In this document: in pieces, positions 45,840 to 57,227 of the stretch
Layout: each line of letters begins with the position of its first letter
Position numbering within the stretch: the first letter of the stretch is position 1
Assembly (NCBI GenBank): GCA_031216915.1
Contig: CM062296.1
Location: forward strand, 65,626,148-65,690,147
Direction: 5' to 3'
DNA: 64,000 nucleotides
DNA from: Pictodentalium vernedei
Taxonomy: Eukaryota; Mollusca; Scaphopoda; Dentaliida; Dentaliidae
The notes under the pieces: model-generated
Seen by the model: only the letters and a program-made list of their open reading frames with translations
Database searches by the model: none
What the model was told of the DNA's origin: nothing
Position numbers and translations under genes: made by a program

Positions 45840-46610
45840 CATCCGGACAACACAAAAACCGTATTTTCTAAGTCGAAAAAGGGGAATAAATCCAGTATAA
45901 ATCAGTGGAGCGTGCCCATTTTCAAACTTGACCTGCATTTCCACCCAAATAAGCGGCATACTAAATTTCGTTTCAATCAAATGATCCTAACTAAAGTTAT
46001 CATCCAGACAACACAAAACTGTATTTTTTAAGTCGAAAAAGGGGAATAAATCCAGTAGAAATCAGTGGAGCGTGCCCATTTTCGAACTGTATTTCCAGCC
46101 AATTAAACCACATACTTAGTTTCGTTTCAATCAAATGATCCAAAGTAAAGTTATCATCCGGGCAACACAAAAACCGTATTTTCTAAGTCGAAAAAGGGGA
46201 ATAAATCCAGTAAAAATCAGTGGAGCGTGCCCATTTTCGAACTTGACCTGCATTTTCACCCAAATAAGCGGCATACTAAATTTCGTTTCAATCAAATGAT
46301 CCTAACTAAAGTTATCATCCGGACAACACAAAAACTGTATTTTTCAAGTCGAAAAAGGGGAATAAATCCAGTAGAAATCAGTGGAGCGTGCCCATTTTCG
46401 AACTTGACCTGCATTTCTACCCAAGTAAGACACATACCAAATTTAGTTTCAGTAAAATCATCCAAACTAAAGTTATCATCCGGACAAGGGTGTGACAGAC
46501 GGACGGACGCACGCATGCACGCACGGACAGACGGACGGACGGATGGACGGACGGACGGACACTGCTGATTACAATAGTCCCCCGAAGGGTCGCGGGACAA
46601 TCAGCAGGAG
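45840..46610 (+). mobile_element. Second pearl/HINE-like element: ~157-bp repeats, ACGG tract, hairpin
   Basis: Units contain TAAGTCGAAAAAGGGGAATA, AATCAGTGGAGCGTGCCCAT and TCGTTTCAATCAAATGATCC. Starts near 45858, 46018, 46172 and 46332 alternate between two variants, giving a dimeric period of about 314 bp. An ACGGACGG/CACGCATG tract follows (46498-46560). The end carries the hairpin GTCCCCCGA-agg-GTCGCGGGAC (46577-46597). Upstream DNA from about 45640 includes a partial unit. Confidence 0.75.
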
Positions 46611-46662
46611 TATTCAATTGACAGGGATTGTGTCACTTTCCTGTATTCCAGAGATAAACTTA

Positions 46663-46735
46663 GCATTTATTCTATTATATTTTGTTTGAGAGAGCTCCAT
46701 GAGCTCTGTCAAACAAGATATAATAGATTAAATGC
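46663..46735. repeat. Palindrome with 35-bp arms
   Basis: GCATTTATTCTATTATATTT and the following TGTTTGAGAGAGCTC (46663-46697) are the near-complement of 46701-46735, with only CAT between them. Confidence 0.85.
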
Positions 46736-46936
46736 CTGTATTGAATGTACTGAGGCCAAATTGGTCTATAACCAAAGGAAAACTGGGAAGAGTCAGGGCA
46801 ATTTCTCAACATGTTACAAGATTTTTTATTCAATTAACAGGAGATTACTCTATAACCTATATTCAATTACCAGGTCAAATTTGTACTGGAGGTAAATGGT
46901 TTTGTGTTGGGAAATTATATTCTATTAACAGGGATA

Positions 46937-47250
46937 CAGTTAAAACTGGAAGTCCTAACATGAACTGCGCACAAATAGCACGTCGATTTGCGTGTTAATC
47001 TACGCGTTATGACCATAGTAAGGCTATCATATTCTGTACATATGGCCTGTGCACAAGCAATGTTTCAGCCAATGGACCTCTGGGTAACCCGGAGGTCCAT
47101 TGGCAGAAACACTGCCTGTGTTTACTATGAGTAATCAGGAGAACCTGCCATGCTTTGGATGCCATTCGATATGGCAATTGCGCACAATTCCTACTCGCAA
47201 TTAAGCCTAGATAAGCGCACAATTCGGGACAGGACTTCTAGTTTCAACTG
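46937..47250. mobile_element. MITE copy flanked by TA
   Basis: Ends CAGTTAAAACTGGAAGTCCT and AGGACTTCTAGTTTCAACTG match the family. The central palindrome (CCAATGGACCTCTGGGTAAC and complement) and both flanking TA dinucleotides are present. Confidence 0.88.
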
Positions 47251-47381
47251 TATACAATTAAGATATATCCAATTAAGTGGGCACAACTGTATAACCCCCC
47301 CCCCCCCCCCCCCCCACACACACACATACACACACCCCAATCAAAACCATCAATCAAAGGTCTTGGATTCAGCAAATTTGA

Positions 47382-47645
47382 TTTCTTTATTTATTGGGTT
47401 TAACAACAATTTTTACAGCCAGGGCCACCCAACAGTTTTAATGGGGGATGAACCCAGCCAGAGCACCCAGAGAGAACTACCGAGCAACAATGACAAGCAA
47501 CTGTCAGCTTCTCAACATTGTAACTCCAAGCAAGCAGGGTTAGCATTGGTTGAAGACAAGTGCACCATCGATGTGCAGTACGCCTTATTTCAGTTGCCGC
47601 AATTGGGATTCAAGCTGAGAACCTCTCACAGCTTGTTTTGGGAAG
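47382..47645 (-). mobile_element. 5'-truncated SINE, minus strand
   Basis: The tail AACCCAATAAATAAAG is at the left edge and the body matches the 45.2-kb SINE (GGTTAGCATTGGTTGAAGAC on the plus strand). The tRNA-like B-box half is barely visible near 47620. A C-run followed by (CA)n lies just upstream (47287-47335). Confidence 0.75.
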
Positions 47646-48280
47646 GTTTTTTTTGTTCCAGCTTCATTAAGGTTTGTTTCATATCGCACTTGTAATTTTG
47701 TCATAATTAGTAATCATAAATCCTTAACATAAAACAATAGAAAAAATGCATAGAATATTTAAAAAAAAAAATTCTGTGAGGATTTGACCTCAAGAGGTGA
47801 TGACTCGACCACGACTGAGACCGAATATTCTAAGAAAAAGGATGAGGGCTGAATCTTCCTGCGACTGAATCTTCATGAACCCCTTTTTTTCAAACTAAAT
47901 TGCCCATTACTTATAAAGCACCATAACTAAGGCAAAAACAATACTATGAAATTTCCAAGTCTGAAATTCTATAAATTCCAAATAAATTTACACAAATTAT
48001 AGAGCAAAATGAAGGATGTGGTGTATAGTATGTGTGCATCTCACACACTGACACACAGTCACCATCAGACATCAAATCCTGAAAGTGTGCTATCGGTACC
48101 ATATTTGTACCATAATTGATAATAATAAAATAATATTTCATAAGAACAACAAACACAGGAATTCAAAATGCAGCCTCAAGGCAGCATGGTGGTGAATGCC
48201 TATGCTGTCCCATTGTCCTTGAAAGGGGGAGTCCTTTACAAAATAGGTTTTTGTTTTGTGATACTCTGGATACTCCCCAT

Positions 48281-50695
48281 TTTTAGCTCAGCTTTGACAA
48301 AGTCATATTTAAGGTTGTGTCATAGCCCGTTGTCCGTCTGTTTGGGAACAACAATTCAATACGGCTCTGGCTTCCGTCTGTTTGGGAACAACAATTCAAT
48401 ACGACTCGGGCTAGAGGTTGTATTTATGAACCAATCTTTACGAAACTTCTTGGGTACCTTTGTTATCACCGTGGGACGAGAACGAGTGTTTTTGTGTGCG
48501 GTCCAAAATGCAAGATGGCCTCCAGCAGCCATTTTGTACAGAAATTAGTGCAATCAGTTTTTTGTACAGAACTTCTGTATGAAAGTTCTGATTTGAACAA
48601 ATTTTTGTATGAATGTTTAGTAACATGGAGTACATCACATATAATACAGGTTTTTTCTCGTGCTGAAATTATGCAAATTAGATGAACTTTAATTTATTCA
48701 GTGCCACTTACATGTATACCCAGTAAGTGCACATGTCAATACGTCTCGGGCTAGACTGTATTTATGAACTGATCTTCATGAAACTTCTTGGGTACCTTTG
48801 CTATCACCTTGGGATGAGAATGAGTGTTTTTGGGTGCGGTCCAAAATTCAATATGGCTACCAGTGGCCATTTTGTACCGAAATTAGGTACAATCAGTTTT
48901 TTGTACAGAACTTCTATACAACTTGGGCTAGAGGCCGTAATTATGAATCGATCTTTACAAAATTTCTTGGGTACCTTTGTTATCACCATGGGGTTAGAAT
49001 GAGTGTTTTTGGGGGGAGTCCAAAAGTCTAGATGGCCGCCGGCAGCTATTTTGTACTGAAAATGAAATTACTGCAATCAGTTTTTTGTACAGAACTTCTG
49101 TATGAAAGTTCTGATTTGAATAAATTTGTGTATGATTGTTTAGTAACATGGAATACATCATATAAAATGCAGTTTTTTTTCTTGTACAGAAATTATGCAA
49201 ATTAGACAAACTTTGATTTATTCAGTACTACTTATGCACAGTAAGTACACATGACAATACGGCTCGGGCTAGGGGCTGTATTTATGAACCGATCTTCACC
49301 AAGCTTCATGGGTACCTTTGTTATCACCTAGGGACGAGAATGAGTGTTTTGGGGTGCGATCCAAAATTCAAGATGGCTGCCAGAGGCCATTTTGTACCAA
49401 AATTAGATACATAGAGGATATTCACGAAAATTTGATGAATACCGAAAATATCTCGTGAGTGGCTACAAAGAAATATGAGGATCTTCACGAGCGACGCAGT
49501 CGCGAGTGAAGATCCTCATATTTCTTGTAGCCACGAATTTCGTGGATTTTCTTTTTATTTAATGCTCTACGACTACAAACTCTCCAATTTGTGGCCTTTA
49601 TTTGCCATTAAGGCGCAAAATTTATGTGCCGAACCGGCGTCCATACAAAAATTACAACAACCAAACTCCAACCATTGGAATGTGTGAATATCCGCACAAA
49701 AAGTAGTCCCGTCTTATTTCTCCCCTAACTTTACGATTTACCAAGGCTGGCGAATTGAAATAATCGCAATGTGTTTCGAAGAAATAGAACAATAACAAAA
49801 AACACCACTTTCTTATTTTCAATAACAAGACACGTCATTTTATTTTTTTTGAACTCAATGCACTGAAGACGTGTGAAGTTGAACTGAAGAAATTTGAAAG
49901 TGATTTTGGCTTTTCGCTGGAAGGTGAATGAGAAAGTCAAACTTTGAAACCGCTGATTTAATGAATTGATTTAGTTACTGTCACTATCAATTATTCGAAT
50001 TCGTTTGTATTTGGGACTCTGGAATTCATTACTGATGTGCTGACTCGTTTAAAGTACATGTGATTCGTCATCCGAACCTACGATGAAATATCGATTTCTA
50101 AATATCATTTTGATATTTCGTTTTGCCGACCGACAGGGGAATATGACTTAATTTTTCAGCGTGAATTGATGCCTGAGCATTAAATAAAATCAGTTTTTTG
50201 TACACAACTTCTATACGGCTCAGGCTAGAGCCCGTATTTATGAACCAATCTTTACGAAATGTCTTGGGTACCTTTGTTATCACCGTGGGATGAGAGCGAG
50301 TGTTTTTGGGTGCAGTTCGAAATTCAAGATGGCCACTAGCAGCCATTTTGTACCAAAATTAGTGCAATCAGTTTTTTGTACAGAACTTCTGTATGAAAGT
50401 TCTGATTTGAATAAATTTTTGTATGAATGTTTAGTAACATGGAATACATCACAAAAAATACTGTATAATACAGGTTTTTTTCTCTTGCAGTAATTATGCA
50501 AATTAGATGACCTTTGATTTATTCAGTGCTTCTTATACACTGTAAGTGCACATGTCAATACGCTAAGGCTGGAGGCTGTATTTATGAACCGATCTTCATG
50601 AAACTTCTTGGGTACCTTTGTTATCACCTTGGTATGAGAACAAGTGTTTTTGGGTGCAACCCGAAATTAAAGATGGCTGCCGGCTTTCACACTTT
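48281..50695. repeat. Satellite-like array in unit 1
   Basis: The array starts after TTTTAGCTCAGCTTTGACAA, then a CCCGTTGTCCGTCTG tract. Monomers alternate between a block with CTGTATTTATGAACCGATCT, CTTGGGTACCTTTGTTATCA and ATTCAAGATGGC(C/T)(G/A)CC, and a linker with TTTTTTGTACAGAACTTCTG and AGTAACATGGAATACATCAC. Full units are about 370-390 bp and half units about 180 bp. ORFs within it are repeat-derived and not genes. Confidence 0.85.
49413..50186. mobile_element. 0.77-kb insertion in the array, with a foldback segment
   Basis: Compared with the paralogous junction near 53540, about 0.77 kb of unrelated DNA interrupts the monomer here. Near its left end GTGGCTACAAAGAAATATGA plus GGATCTTCAC (49459-49488) is inverted at 49506-49534. 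No ORF with recognisable content is present. Element class is unknown. Confidence 0.7.
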
Positions 50696-50866
50696 TGCTT
50701 ACTGAGGTGAAGTCACTTTACCATTACCAAGCTACCTACTAAATACCAAAGGGAAGATTTTTTAGTGCACTCTTATTACTTCAGTGCCCATAATTCTCAA
50801 ATATGGCATTAAAACCAATCACATACTTATACTGCTTAAATCTATTCACATAATCAGAATACACCA

Positions 50867-51220
50867 TCAGGGGTGCATTAGCTCAGTTGGTAGAGGTGCA
50901 GACTGCAAGCCGAGAGATCCTCGGTTCGAATCCACCTGCGGCAACAGTTTTGTGTCCTTGGGCAAGACACTTCACCCCCACTACCCATGTGGGGGCAAGG
51001 TATGCTGTGTACTAAGGCATACTGCATGTTCTTGGTGCACCTGTCTTCGAACAATGCTAACACAGCTTGTGTAGTATGTTGGGGAGCTCACAGTTGCTTG
51101 CCATTGCTCAGTGGTTCTCCTGGGGTACTCTAGTTTCCTCCATCCATAAAACTGCCATGGTCAAAATAAGCTGTTGTGCAGATAAATGTGACCTTAATCA
51201 CCAATAAATAAATAATAAAA
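50867..51220 (+). mobile_element. tRNA(Cys)-type SINE, copy A
   Basis: The head GGGTGCATTAGCTCAGTTGG with GACTGCAAGC and B box GGTTCGAATCC resembles tRNA-Cys with a GCA anticodon. The body includes TTGGGCAAGACACTTCACCC. The end is GTGACCTTAATCACCAATAA with an A-rich tail. AGAATACACCA (50856-50866) and AGAACACACCA (51221-51231) form a target-site duplication with one mismatch. Confidence 0.93.
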
Positions 51221-51300
51221 AGAACACACCACCTCATACCCGTTTAGACTCTCCAGTTTTCATTCACCTTGGTATCCCTCGGTTTGCCTTGGTGTTTAGT

Positions 51301-51372
51301 ATGCCCGCCAGAAAAGGAGTGATTTCTTTGTCTAAAAGAGCAAAACAAGAAACAGTAATTTTTAACAGGTAG
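51301..51372 (+). other. Possible short first exon in the duplicated block (also at 55884)
   Basis: ATG 51301 opens a 23-codon frame (MPARKGVISLSKRAKQETVI and three more codons) that reaches TAG 51370. It crosses an AACAG|GTAGT sequence resembling a splice donor. The same sequence is present at 55884 and is removed by a deletion in the copy near 54920. It could be the 5' exon of a captured gene or chance. Confidence 0.2.
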
Positions 51373-52454
51373 TAACGAAATAATTTTCATGAAGCGCACA
51401 ATTTTATCTTAGTTAATAGCTGAAAAAACGCAGGGTGATATTTGCAAATCTTATTTTATTACTGGCACCAGGTACTGGTAATGAAAATTGCTGTTTGTCA
51501 TCAATACTTGATCAAGTTTCTGACAAAGCATATTATACTATTCTAGTATGTTAGCGACTGGACATAAGCGCACAATTTGATGTTGGTTTACCACTATATA
51601 CTGGTGCTTAGCCAGGAAATCTAAGTTACATGTAGGGGCAAGAGTAATATCTAGTGGGAGTGGGGCCGGGTAATAAAGAATATGATGCACAGAATCACCT
51701 GAGCCACATAGCAGTGAGATAGGGGCGAGGACAAGAGGGTGTGTGACCCTCTCATCAGTGGAGGGGTCGGGTGCACCTCCCCCCACCCCCACCCCCCCCC
51801 CCCCAAAAAAAAAAAAATTGAAATTCAAGACAGTAAAAACACAATTACCTTGACTCTGTGTCCATTTGTGTCCATAATAAGTTGCGAACAAGCATAAATA
51901 TCTAGATATTAAAATGTCTTTTGGGATGTTCATTATATGGATTAACAGGAGAGAGGGGTGGGGGCATGAGTGAAATTGGGGACCGAATATTCTCAGAAAA
52001 AGTATGAGGGCTGAATCTTCCTGTGACTGAATATTCATGAACCCCTTTTTTTCAAACTAATTGTCCATTACTTATAAAGCACCATAACTAAGGCAAAAAC
52101 AATACTATGAAATTTACAAGTCTGAAATTCTATAAATTCCAAATAAATTTACACAAATTATATAGCAAAATGAAGGATGTGGTGTATAGATCCCCAAAAG
52201 TATGTGTGCACCTCACGCACTGACACACAGTCAACATCAGACATCAGCGGTTCCTGAAAGTGTGCTATCGGTACCATATTTGTACCATAACTGATAATAA
52301 TAAAATAATGTTTCATTAGAACAACAAACACAGGAATTCAAAATGCAGCCTCAAGGCAGCATGGTGGTGAATGCCAACACTGCCCCATTGTCCTTGAAAG
52401 GAGGAGTCCTTTACAAATAGGTTTTTGTTTTGTGATACTCTGGATACTCTCCAT

Positions 52455-54375
52455 TTTTAGCTCAACTTTGACAAAGTCAAATTTAAGGTTATGTCATGGC
52501 CCATTGTCCATCTGTTCGGTAACAGCAATTCAATACGGCTCGGGCTAGAGGCTGTATTTATGAACCGATCTTTACGAAACTTCTTGAGTACCTTTGTTAT
52601 CACGTGGGACGAGAACGAGTGTTTTTGGGTGCGGTCCAAAATTCAAGATGGCCTCCAGCAGCCATTTTGTACAGAAATTAGTGCAATCAGCGTTTCTGTA
52701 CAGAACTTCTGTATGAAAGGTCTGATTTGAATAAATTTTTGTATGAATGTTTAGTAACATGGAGTACATCACATATAATACAGGTTTTTTTCTCGTTGTG
52801 AAATTATGCAAATTAGATGAACTTTAATTTATTCACTGCTACTTACATGTATACCCAGTAAGTGCACATGTCAATACGGCTCGGGCTAGGCTGTACAGTA
52901 TTTATGAACTGATCTTCATGAAACTTCTTGGGTACCTTTGTTATCACCTTGGGATGAGAATGAGTGTTTTTGGGTGCAGTCCAAAATTCAAGATGGCTAC
53001 CAGTGGCCATTTTGTACTGAAATTAGGTACAATCAGTTTTTTGTACAGAACTTCTATACAACTTGGGATAGAGGCCGTATTTATGAACCGATCTTTACGA
53101 AATTTCTTGGGTACCTTTGTTATCACCATGATGTTAGAATGAGTGTTTTTGGGGGGAGTCCAAAATTCTAGATGGCCGCCGGCAGCTATTTTGTACTGAA
53201 ATTACTGCAATCAGTTTTTTGTACGGAACTTCTCTATGAAAGTTCTGATTTGAATAAATGTTTGTACATGTATGATTGTTTAGTAACATGGAATACATCA
53301 CATAAAATACAGGTTTTTTTCTTGTACAGAAATTATGCAAATTAGATGAACTTTGATTTATTCAGTGCTACTTATACACAGTAAGTACACATGTCAATAC
53401 GGATTGGGCTAGTGGCTGTATTTATGAACGGATCTTCACCAAGCTTCTTGCATACCTTTGTTATCACCTAGGGACGAGAACGAGTGTTTTGGGGTGCGAT
53501 CCAAAATTCAAGATGGCTGCCAGTGGCCATTTTGTACCAAAATTAGGTCGAATCAGTTTTTTGTACACAACTTCTGTACGGCTCGGGCTAGTGGCCATAT
53601 TTATGAACCGATCTTTATGAAATGTCTTGGGTACTTTTGTTATCACCGTGGGATGAGAGCGAGTGTTTTTGGGTGCAGTTCGAAATTCAAGATGGCCACT
53701 AGCAGCCAATTTGTACTAAAATTATTGCGATCAGTTTTTTGTACAGAACATTTGTATGAAAGTTCTGATTTGAATAAATTTTTGTATGAATTTTTAGTAA
53801 CATGGAATACAGTTAAAACTAAAAGTCCTGTCCTGAAATGCGCACAAATAGCACGTCGATATGCGTGTTAATCTACGCGATATGACCATAGTAAGGCAAT
53901 CAAATTCTGTAAATATGGCCTGTGCACAAGCAATGTTTCAGCCAATGGACCTCCGGGTAACCCGGAGGTCCATTGGCAGAAACATTGCCTGTGTTTGCTA
54001 TAAGTAACCAGGAGAACTTGCCGTGCTTTGGATGCCATTCGATATGACAATTGCGCGCAAGTCATACGCGCAATTAAGCCTAGATAAGCGCACAGTTCGT
54101 GACAGGACTTCTAGTTTTAACTGTACATCACAAAAAATACTGTATAATGCAGGTTTTTTTCTCTTGCAGAAATTATGCAAATTAGATGACCTTTAATTTA
54201 TCAGTGCTACTTATACACTGTAAGTGCACATGTCAATACGCTAAGTCTGGAGGCTGTATTTATGAACCGATCTTCATAAAACTTCTTGGGTACCTCTGTG
54301 ATCACATTGGGATGAGAACGAGTGTTTTTTGGGTTTGGCGGCCCGATATTAAAGATGGCTGCCAGCTTTCACACT
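52455..54375. repeat. Satellite-like array in unit 2
   Basis: It has the same monomers as 48281-50695, beginning after TTTTTAGCTCAACTTTGACA. It lacks the 0.77-kb insertion but carries a MITE at 53820-54123. Confidence 0.85.
53820..54123. mobile_element. MITE copy with TA target duplication proven by an empty site
   Basis: The copy is 304 bp, bounded by CAGTTAAAACTAAAAGTCCT and AGGACTTCTAGTTTTAACTG with TA on both sides (53818-53819, 54124-54125). The paralogous monomer at 50441-50460 reads GGAATACATCACAAA without the insert and with one TA. That is the pattern of a Tc1/mariner-type cut-and-paste element. Confidence 0.93.
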
Positions 54376-54548
54376 GTTGCTTACTGAGGTGAAGTCACTT
54401 TACCATTACCAAGCTACCTACTAAATACCAAAGGGAAGATTTTTCAGTGCACTCTTATTACTTCAGCACCCATAATTCTCAAATATGGCATAAAAGCCAA
54501 TCACATACTAGTACTGCTTAAATCTATTTACATAATCAGAATACACCA

Positions 54549-54902
54549 TCAGGGGTGCATTAGCTCAGTAGGTAGAGGTGCAGACTGCAAGCCGAGAGAT
54601 CCTCGGTTCGAATCCCACCTGCAGCAACAGCTTTGTGTCCTTGGGCAAGACACTTCACCCCCACTACCCATGTGGGGGCAAGGTATGCTGTGTACTAAGG
54701 CATACTGTATGTTCTTGGTGCACCTGTCTTCGAACAAGGCTAACCGTGATTGTGTAGTATGTTGGGGAGCTTACAGTTGCTTGCCATTGCTCAGTGGTTC
54801 TCCTGGGTACTCTAGTTTCCTCCATCCATAAAACTGCCATGGTCACAATAAGCTGTTGTGCAGATAAATGTGACCTTAAACACCAATAAATAAATAATGA
54901 AA
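54549..54902 (+). mobile_element. tRNA(Cys)-type SINE, copy B
   Basis: It is nearly identical to copy A, with the same target-site duplication at 54538-54548 and 54903-54913. It arose by duplication of the block and not by independent insertion. Confidence 0.92.
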
Positions 54903-55449
54903 AGAACACACCACCTCATAATTTTCATGAAGCGCACAATTTTATGTTAGTTAATAGCTGAAAAAAATGCAGGGTGATATTTGCAAATCTTATTTTATTA
55001 CTGGCACCAGGTACTGGTAATGAAAATTGTTGTTTGTCATCAATACTTGATCAAGTTTCTGACAAAGCTCATTATACTATTCCAATATGTTAGCTACTGT
55101 ACATAAGCACACAATTTGATGTTAGTTTACCATTATACTGGTGCTAAGCCAGGATATCTAAGTTACATGTAGGGGCAAGAGTAATACCCCCCTCTTTTGT
55201 TATCACCTTGGGATGAGAACGAGTGTTTTTTGGGTGTGGCGGCCCGATATTAAAGATGGCTGCCAGCTTTCACACTGTTTCTTACTGAGGTGAAGTCACT
55301 TTACCATTACCAAGCTACCTACTAAATACCAAAGGGAAGATTTTTTAGTGCACTCTTATTACTTCAATGCCCATAATTCTCAAATATGGCATTAAAACCA
55401 ATCACATACTTATACTGCTTAAATCTATTCACATAATCAGAATACACCA

Positions 55450-55803
55450 TCAGGGGTGCATTAGCTCAGTTGGTAGAGGTGCAGACTGCAAGCCGAGAGA
55501 TCCTCGGTTCGAATCCACCTGCGGCAACAGTTTTGTGTCCTTGGGCAAGACACTTCACCCCCACTACCCATGTGGGTGCAAGGTATGCTGTGTACTAAGG
55601 CATACTGCATGTTCTTGGTGCACCTGTCTTCGAACATGGCTAACCCAGCTTGTGTAGTATGTTGGGGAGCTCACAGTTGCTTGCCATTGCTCAGTGGTTC
55701 TCCTGGGGTACTCTAGTTTCCTCCATCCATAAAACTGCCATGGTCAAAATAAGCAGTTGTGCAGATAAATGTGACCTTAAACACCAATAAATAAATAATA
55801 AAA
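55450..55803 (+). mobile_element. tRNA(Cys)-type SINE, copy C
   Basis: It has the same head, body and tail as copy A and the same flanking duplication (55439-55449, 55804-55814). Long identical flanks show segmental duplication. Confidence 0.92.
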
Positions 55804-56450
55804 AGAACACACCACCTCATACCCGTTTAGACTCTCCAGTTTTCATTCACCTTGGTATCCCTCGGTTTGCCTTGGTGTTTAGTATGCCCGCCAGAAAAGG
55901 AGTGATTTCTTTGTCTAAAAGAGCAAAACAAGAAACAGTAATTTTTAACAGGTAGTAACGAAATAATTTTCATGAAGCGCACAATTTTATCTTAGTTACT
56001 AGCTGAAAAAACGCAGGGTGATATTTGCAAATCTTATTTTATTACTGGCACCAGGTACTGGTAATAAAAATTGCTGTTTGTCATCAATACTTGATCAAGT
56101 TTCTGACAAAGCATATTATACTATTCTAGTATGTTAGCGACTGGACATAAGCGCACAATTTGATGTTGGTTTACCACTATATACTGGTGCTTAGCCAGGA
56201 AATCTAAGTTACATGTAGGGGCAAGAGTAATATCTAGTGGGAGTGGAGCCGGGTAATAAAGAATATGATGCACAGAATCACCTGAGCCACATAGCAGTGA
56301 GATAGGGGTGAGGACAAGAGGGTGTGTGACCCTCTCATCAGTGGAGGGGTCTGGTGCACCCCCCCCCCAAAAAAAAACAAAAACAAAAAAAACCAAAAAA
56401 ACAACAAAATTTGAAATTCAAGACAGTAAAACACAATTACCTTGACTCTG

Positions 56451-57227
56451 TGCTGCTGTGTACTGGTCAAATTCTGTGGGTGGGCAATATTTCTGTGGAT
56501 GCAGTGATATTAGTTTTCAAACATTGTTTACAGTAATAAACTCATAAATTTAATTAATGAACCACAGGATACAATTCGGTGTTTCATTAATTAAAATTTT
56601 ATTGATGATGATTTTCTATTACCTGGAAAAAACATGCATGGAGTGAGCCATGGACATCATGCACTGCCCATGCAAGGATTATGACCAGCAACTGTACTGT
56701 ATGTCTGTGTCACTGCTATGGGCAGGGACTAATCTAAATGGGTGGGTGTGTTTACAAATATTCATATTTTTTAACACCTGATAACAAAGTAATATAAGTT
56801 TATAAACAACTACACAATTGACTTTTAATTACAATACTCCTAATTCCTATTAAACATATATGAATGTTTATTAATTTTGTGGAATTTTTACACTGTGTAT
56901 GAAGCTTATTTGGGCCTGTATGTTTGTTAAAATTGCCCTTCCACTACGGAGGACATTTTGAAATCAGTCTACACTGGATTGTGTGGTATTCCTTTGTGTA
57001 AGACAGTGTATTCATTGTAATAATATTCATGCATAAGTTCATGTTCTTGGTTTGTTTTAGGCCTCATAATCTACAGAATATCTTGGATGGAGGTGTATTC
57101 CATCACTTGAGTGCAAGAAGGCTTTGCAATGCTACATGTATAGCATAAACCTTGTTGCACTCCAGGGACAAATTTATCAGTTTTAATAACATGGGTAAAA
57201 TATCGGACATGAACTGTTTAATTTTTT
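56451..57227. other. No gene seen
   Basis: AT-rich unique-looking sequence without credible ORFs or repeats. Confidence 0.5.

Larger units (their letters stand above)
47818..51980. repeat. Segmental duplication, unit 1 (about 4.16 kb)
   Basis: Sequence from GACCGAATATTCT (47818) recurs from 51981 with high similarity. This includes AATGCAGCCTCAAGGCAGCATGGTGGTGAATGCC-type flanking DNA, the satellite-like array, the SINE and downstream DNA. The two units are head to tail. Confidence 0.88.
51981..56450. repeat. Segmental duplication, unit 2, with an extra internal copy of the SINE block
   Basis: It matches unit 1 but contains the array end plus SINE block twice: 54360-55190 and 55205-56450. 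The first internal block lacks about 165-175 bp present in the other two copies (between CACCACCTCAT and AATTTTCATGAAG). Confidence 0.85.

Noticed and set aside
46227-46568. TDGRTDGRTD-type ORFs
   Set aside because: They are translations of the ACGG microsatellite.
50870-50940. Functional tRNA-Cys gene
   Set aside because: The tRNA-like segment is the head of a SINE; arms do not pair as in a true tRNA and the body continues directly after it.
48168-54065. Many 60-180 codon ORFs in the satellite-like array
   Set aside because: They recur in each monomer in different frames and simply translate the repeat.
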